Part shown: positions 63,298-64,000 of the stretch, piece after piece
How positions within the stretch are numbered: position 1 is the stretch's first letter
Layout of the letters: each line of letters starts with the position of its first letter
Origin: Strigops habroptila
Taxonomy: Eukaryota > Chordata > Aves > Psittaciformes > Psittacidae
Assembly (NCBI RefSeq): GCF_004027225.2
Contig: NC_044277.2
Location: 140,363,057 to 140,427,056 of the forward strand
Reading direction: 5' to 3'
DNA length: 64,000 nt
Notes under the pieces: model-generated
Database searches by the model: none
Told to the model about the DNA's origin: nothing
What the model saw: the letters and a program-made list of their open reading frames with translations, nothing else
Position numbers and translations under genes: made by a program

Positions 63298-64000
63298 GTA
63301 AAATAGAAATCCTTCATACTGCAAGTACTTAAATGTGTAGTATAATAGGAGTACTCATTGATATTAATATAAAGCATATTAATGATTACTTAAGAGTTTA
63401 GGCCCTGAATATCATGGATTTATATGCTAGATATGTTTTGATCTTTCTTGTTGTGCTCCTCCACGTAACACTGCTTTGTTTTTCACTGGATGTTCTTCTA
63501 GACAATGAAGCAGTTGTCTGTGAAAATGGATTTGTGAATGCGTAAATGTAACATTTGCAAGGCTCAACTGTGTGTCTAAAATAAGACATGAAATAAGTGG
63601 CAATGTACTAGATCTAGAAATGAGATTGCAGATTGTACTCAGAGAGGAGACTATAGCAGTTATAATGATGATTGTGGGGAAAATGCAAATGTTTCATGAA
63701 GTGTTTGACTTCTATTGTATGCCATTTTAAGTTACGTTTGTATCTAGAAGTATATATGTGTAGACGTACAAAAATATAGCAGCATATCAATGTGTATAAT
63801 ATTTAGATACAGAAGTTATTTATATACTATAAATATATCTTCTGTGTTCACATACTCACTATATATGGTATTTTTAAAATATATTTGAGATTTTAATCGA
63901 TTGTTTAAAACATCAGTTGAAAAATGCATCGAGAAAGCTGTGTCTGGTGTCAGGAGAGAGTTAGGATTTCAAAAAACACCTGTACTGTAAAACTACTGGA
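63298..64000 (+). other. CNOT10 intron 8, start only
   Basis: Very AT-rich sequence with many TATA/ATAT stretches near 63,750-63,890. The next exon is not in the window. Confidence 0.85.

Overview
The window looks like avian genomic DNA. Two multi-exon vertebrate genes can be read exon by exon. The interspersed repeats are CR1 LINE fragments, including copies with the CR1 3' end (repeats of the octamer ATAGAATC and the 'ggaccttaagatcatctagttccaa' block). The TTTGG-type low-complexity tracts suit a neognath bird. I cannot name the species.

Left part (about 1,445-26,560, minus strand): the complete DYNC1LI1 gene, cytoplasmic dynein-1 light intermediate chain 1. It has 13 coding exons with consistent phases and splice sites, 1,596 nt of CDS including the stop, giving 531 residues. 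Exons 1 and 2 lie in a CpG island separated by a 280-bp intron. Intron 2 is 10.4 kb and holds three CR1 fragments. Intron 6 contains a diverged, stop-bearing copy of exon 8 (about 8,425-8,531).

Middle (about 26,560-50,000): a 24-kb AT-rich intergenic region between two divergently oriented genes. It has a degraded CR1 reverse-transcriptase fragment, a CR1 3' end, a 36-base A tract, a promoter-like CCAAT/TATA arrangement near 31.4 kb, and an isolated GC-rich patch at 39.6 kb. On the minus strand at 37,974-38,448 there is a coding-like frame of 157 codons that begins exactly at a strong splice acceptor and branch point. I could not assign it to a known gene, and it is the best candidate for something undescribed here.

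Right part (50,777 to the end, plus strand): the first eight coding exons of CNOT10, a TPR scaffold subunit of the CCR4-NOT deadenylase complex, starting in its own CpG island, which contains a perfect CRE palindrome. The gene continues beyond the window.

The neighbour order DYNC1LI1 (minus), CNOT10 (plus) matches the order known in mammals (human 3p22.3). The two genes are neighbours by conserved synteny, not by shared function: one is a dynein cargo-adaptor subunit, the other an mRNA-decay scaffold.
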